Part shown: positions 30,301 to 33,300 of the stretch, piece after piece
How positions within the stretch are numbered: the stretch's first letter is position 1
How the letters are laid out: the number at the start of each line of letters is the position of its first letter
Assembly: GCF_016862275.1 (NCBI RefSeq)
Contig: NZ_BOMQ01000053.1
Location: forward strand, 62,001-126,000
Direction of reading: 5' to 3'
Length of the DNA stretch: 64,000 bases
DNA from: Actinoplanes nipponensis
GTDB taxonomy: Bacteria; Actinomycetota; Actinomycetes; Mycobacteriales; Micromonosporaceae
Notes under the pieces: model-generated
The model's database searches: none
Seen by the model: the letters and a program-made list of their open reading frames with translations, nothing else
What the model was told of the DNA's origin: nothing
Made by a program: the position numbers and the translations under genes

Positions 30301-33300
30301 CTCAACGCCGTGCTGAGCACCGCCCTGGGCATCGTGCTGAGCCACGCGTCCGGGCGCGCCGAGGCCACCTTCGGCACCACCGTCGCCGGGCGGCCCACCG
30401 AGCTGGACGGCATCGACGAGGTGGTCGGCGTCTTCCTCAACACCGTCCCGCAGCGGGTCACCCTGGCCGCCGGCGAGCCGGTGCGCGACGTGCTGCGGCG
30501 GGTGCAGGCCGAGCGGATCGACCTGATGGCCCACGAGTACGTCGGCCTGGGCGACATCCAGCGCGCGGCCGGCCGCGGCCCACTCTTCGACAACCTGTAC
30601 GTGCTGCAGAACTTCCTCGGCGACGACACGTTCACCGACCTGGAGACCGAACACGGCATCGTCGGCGTCGAGGCTGTGGACGCCACCCACTACCCGCTCA
30701 CCTGGGTCGCCACCCCCGGGCGGGAGCTGCGGATCCGGCTGGAGTATCGCTCGGACGTGGTGCCCGAGGCGGAGGCCCGGGCGCTGCTCGCGCGGCTCGG
30801 CCGGGTGCTGCGCACGCTGGACACCGACGCCGCGGTCGCCGCCGTGCCGCTGCCGGTGCCGCCGCCGCAGCTCGGCCGGGTCGCGGAGATCCCCGACCTG
30901 ACCATCGCCGAGATGCTGGCCGAGCAGGCCCTCCGGACGCCGGCCCAGGCCGCGCTGACCCACGACGGGGTCACGCTGAGCTACGCCGAGCTGGACGGGC
31001 GGGTCAGCGCGGTGGCCCGCGGCCTGCGGTCGCTGGGGGCCGGCCCGGAGACGATCATCGGCCTGGCCCTGCCGCGCGGGGTCGACATGGTGGTGGCGCT
31101 GTTCGCGGTGCTGCGGGCCGGGGCGGCGTACCTGCCGCTGGATCGGGACCTGCCGGCCGAACGGCGACAGGACATGATCGACGACGCCCGGCCGCTGCTG
31201 GTGCTGGAGTCGCTGGCCGGGCTCTACGCCGAGGTCGGCGAGCCGTGGCTGGCCGACTTCGCGCCGGGCACACCCGGGCGGCTGGACCGGCCCGCGTACG
31301 TCATCTACACCTCCGGCTCGACCGGGCGGCCCAAGGGGGTCGTGACGCCGTACCGGGGGCTGACCAACATGCAGCTCAACCACCGCGAGGCGATCTTCGC
31401 GCCGACGGTCGAGGCGGCCGGCGGCCGGGTGCTCACCATCGCGCACACGGTCAGCTTCTCCTTCGACATGTCCTGGGAGGAGCTGCTCTGGCTGGTCGAG
31501 GGCCACCACGTGCACGTCGCCGACGAGGAGCTGCGCCGCGACGGCCGGGCCCTGGTCGCCTACTGCGCCGAGCACCGGGTGGACGTGGTCAACCTGACCC
31601 CGACGTACGCGCAGGCCCTGCTCGACGAGGGCCTGCTGGCCGGCGACCACCGCCCGTGCCTGGTGCTGCTCGGCGGCGAGGCCGTCTCCGAGAAGCTCTG
31701 GACGGCGCTGCGTGACACCGAGGGCGTGGCCGGCTACAACCTCTACGGGCCGACCGAATACACCATCAACACCCTGGGCGCCGGTACGGGTGACAGCGCC
31801 ACCGCCACCGTCGGCAAGCCGATCTGGAACACCGTCGGCTACGTCCTGGACGGCTGGCTGCGCCCGGTCCCGCCCGGGGTGGCGGGGGAGCTCTACATCG
31901 CCGGCGCCGGACTGGCCCGCGGCTACCTGAACCGGCCCGGCCTGACCGCCGCGCGGTTCGTCGCCGGCCCCGGCGGCACCCGGCTCTACCGCACCGGCGA
32001 CGTGGTGCGCGAACGCCCGGACGGCAACCTGGACTTCCTCGGCCGCACCGACGACCAGGTGAAGATCCGCGGCTACCGGATCGAGCTGGGCGAGGTGGAG
32101 ACGGCCGTGTCCGCGGTGCCCGGCGTCCGCCGGTCGGCTGTGCTGGCCCGCGACGGCGCGCTGCACGCCTACCTGGTCGGATCCGTGGCGCCGGCGGCGG
32201 TGCGGTCCGCGTTGCGCGAGCGCCTCCCGTCGTACCTGGTCCCGTCGTTGTACGCCGTCGTGGACAGCCTGCCGCTGACCGTCAACGGCAAGCTCGACAC
32301 CGCCGCGCTGCCCCCGACCGCCCCGGTGGCCACCGGCTCCCGGCCGCCCGCCGACGACCGGGAACGCCGGCTCTGCGCGCTCTTCGCCGAGGTGCTGGGG
32401 CTGCCGTCGTTCGGCGTCGAGGACGACTTCTTCGACGCCGGCGGGCACTCGCTGACCGCGCTGCGGCTGCTCGGCCGGGTGCGCGCCGAGCTGGGCGGGG
32501 ACCTGTCGCTGCGGGCGCTGTTCGATGCCCGTACCCCGGAACGGCTGGCCCGGGCCACCGCCGGCCCGGCACGGGCCGCCGTCACCGCGCGGCCCCGACC
32601 GGACGTGCTGCCGCTCTCGCCGGCCCAGCAGCGGCTCTGGCTGCTCGACCAGCTCGACCCCGGCTCCAGCGCCTACCACTACCCGCTGGTGGTCCGCCTG
32701 GCCGGCCCGGTCGACGTGCCCACGCTGTCCCGGGCGCTGGCGGACGTGGTGGCCCGGCACGAGGTGCTGCGCACGCTGATCTCCGGCTCGGCGCAGCGCA
32801 TCACCGAACCGCCGGCGAGCCTGCCGGTGCTGACCGGCGTCGCGGTGGCCGAGCTGGTCGCCCGGCCCTTCGACCTGGCCGCCGACCTGCCGATCCGGGC
32901 GGCCGTCGTGGACGAGGGCGACAGCACGGTGCTGGCGCTGGTCCTGCACCACATCGCGATGGACGAGTGGTCGGACGGCCCGCTGCTGCGCGACCTGAGC
33001 ACCGCCTACCTGGCCCGCCGGGCCGGCCGTCCGCCCGCCTTCACCCCGTTGCCCGTGCAGTACGCCGACTACGCGCTGTCCCTTGAGGACGACCCGGCCG
33101 ACCTGGACTTCTGGCGGACCGCGCTGCACGGGCTGCCGGACGAGATCACCCTGCCGGCCGACGCCCCGCGCGGCCCGGGACGCCGGACGGCCGGGCTGGT
33201 CCGCGCCACCCTGCCCGCCGGCCTGATCGACCCGCTGCGGGAGATCGCCCGCGGCGAGTCGGCCAGCCTCTTCATGGCCCTGCACGCCACCCTGGCCGTG

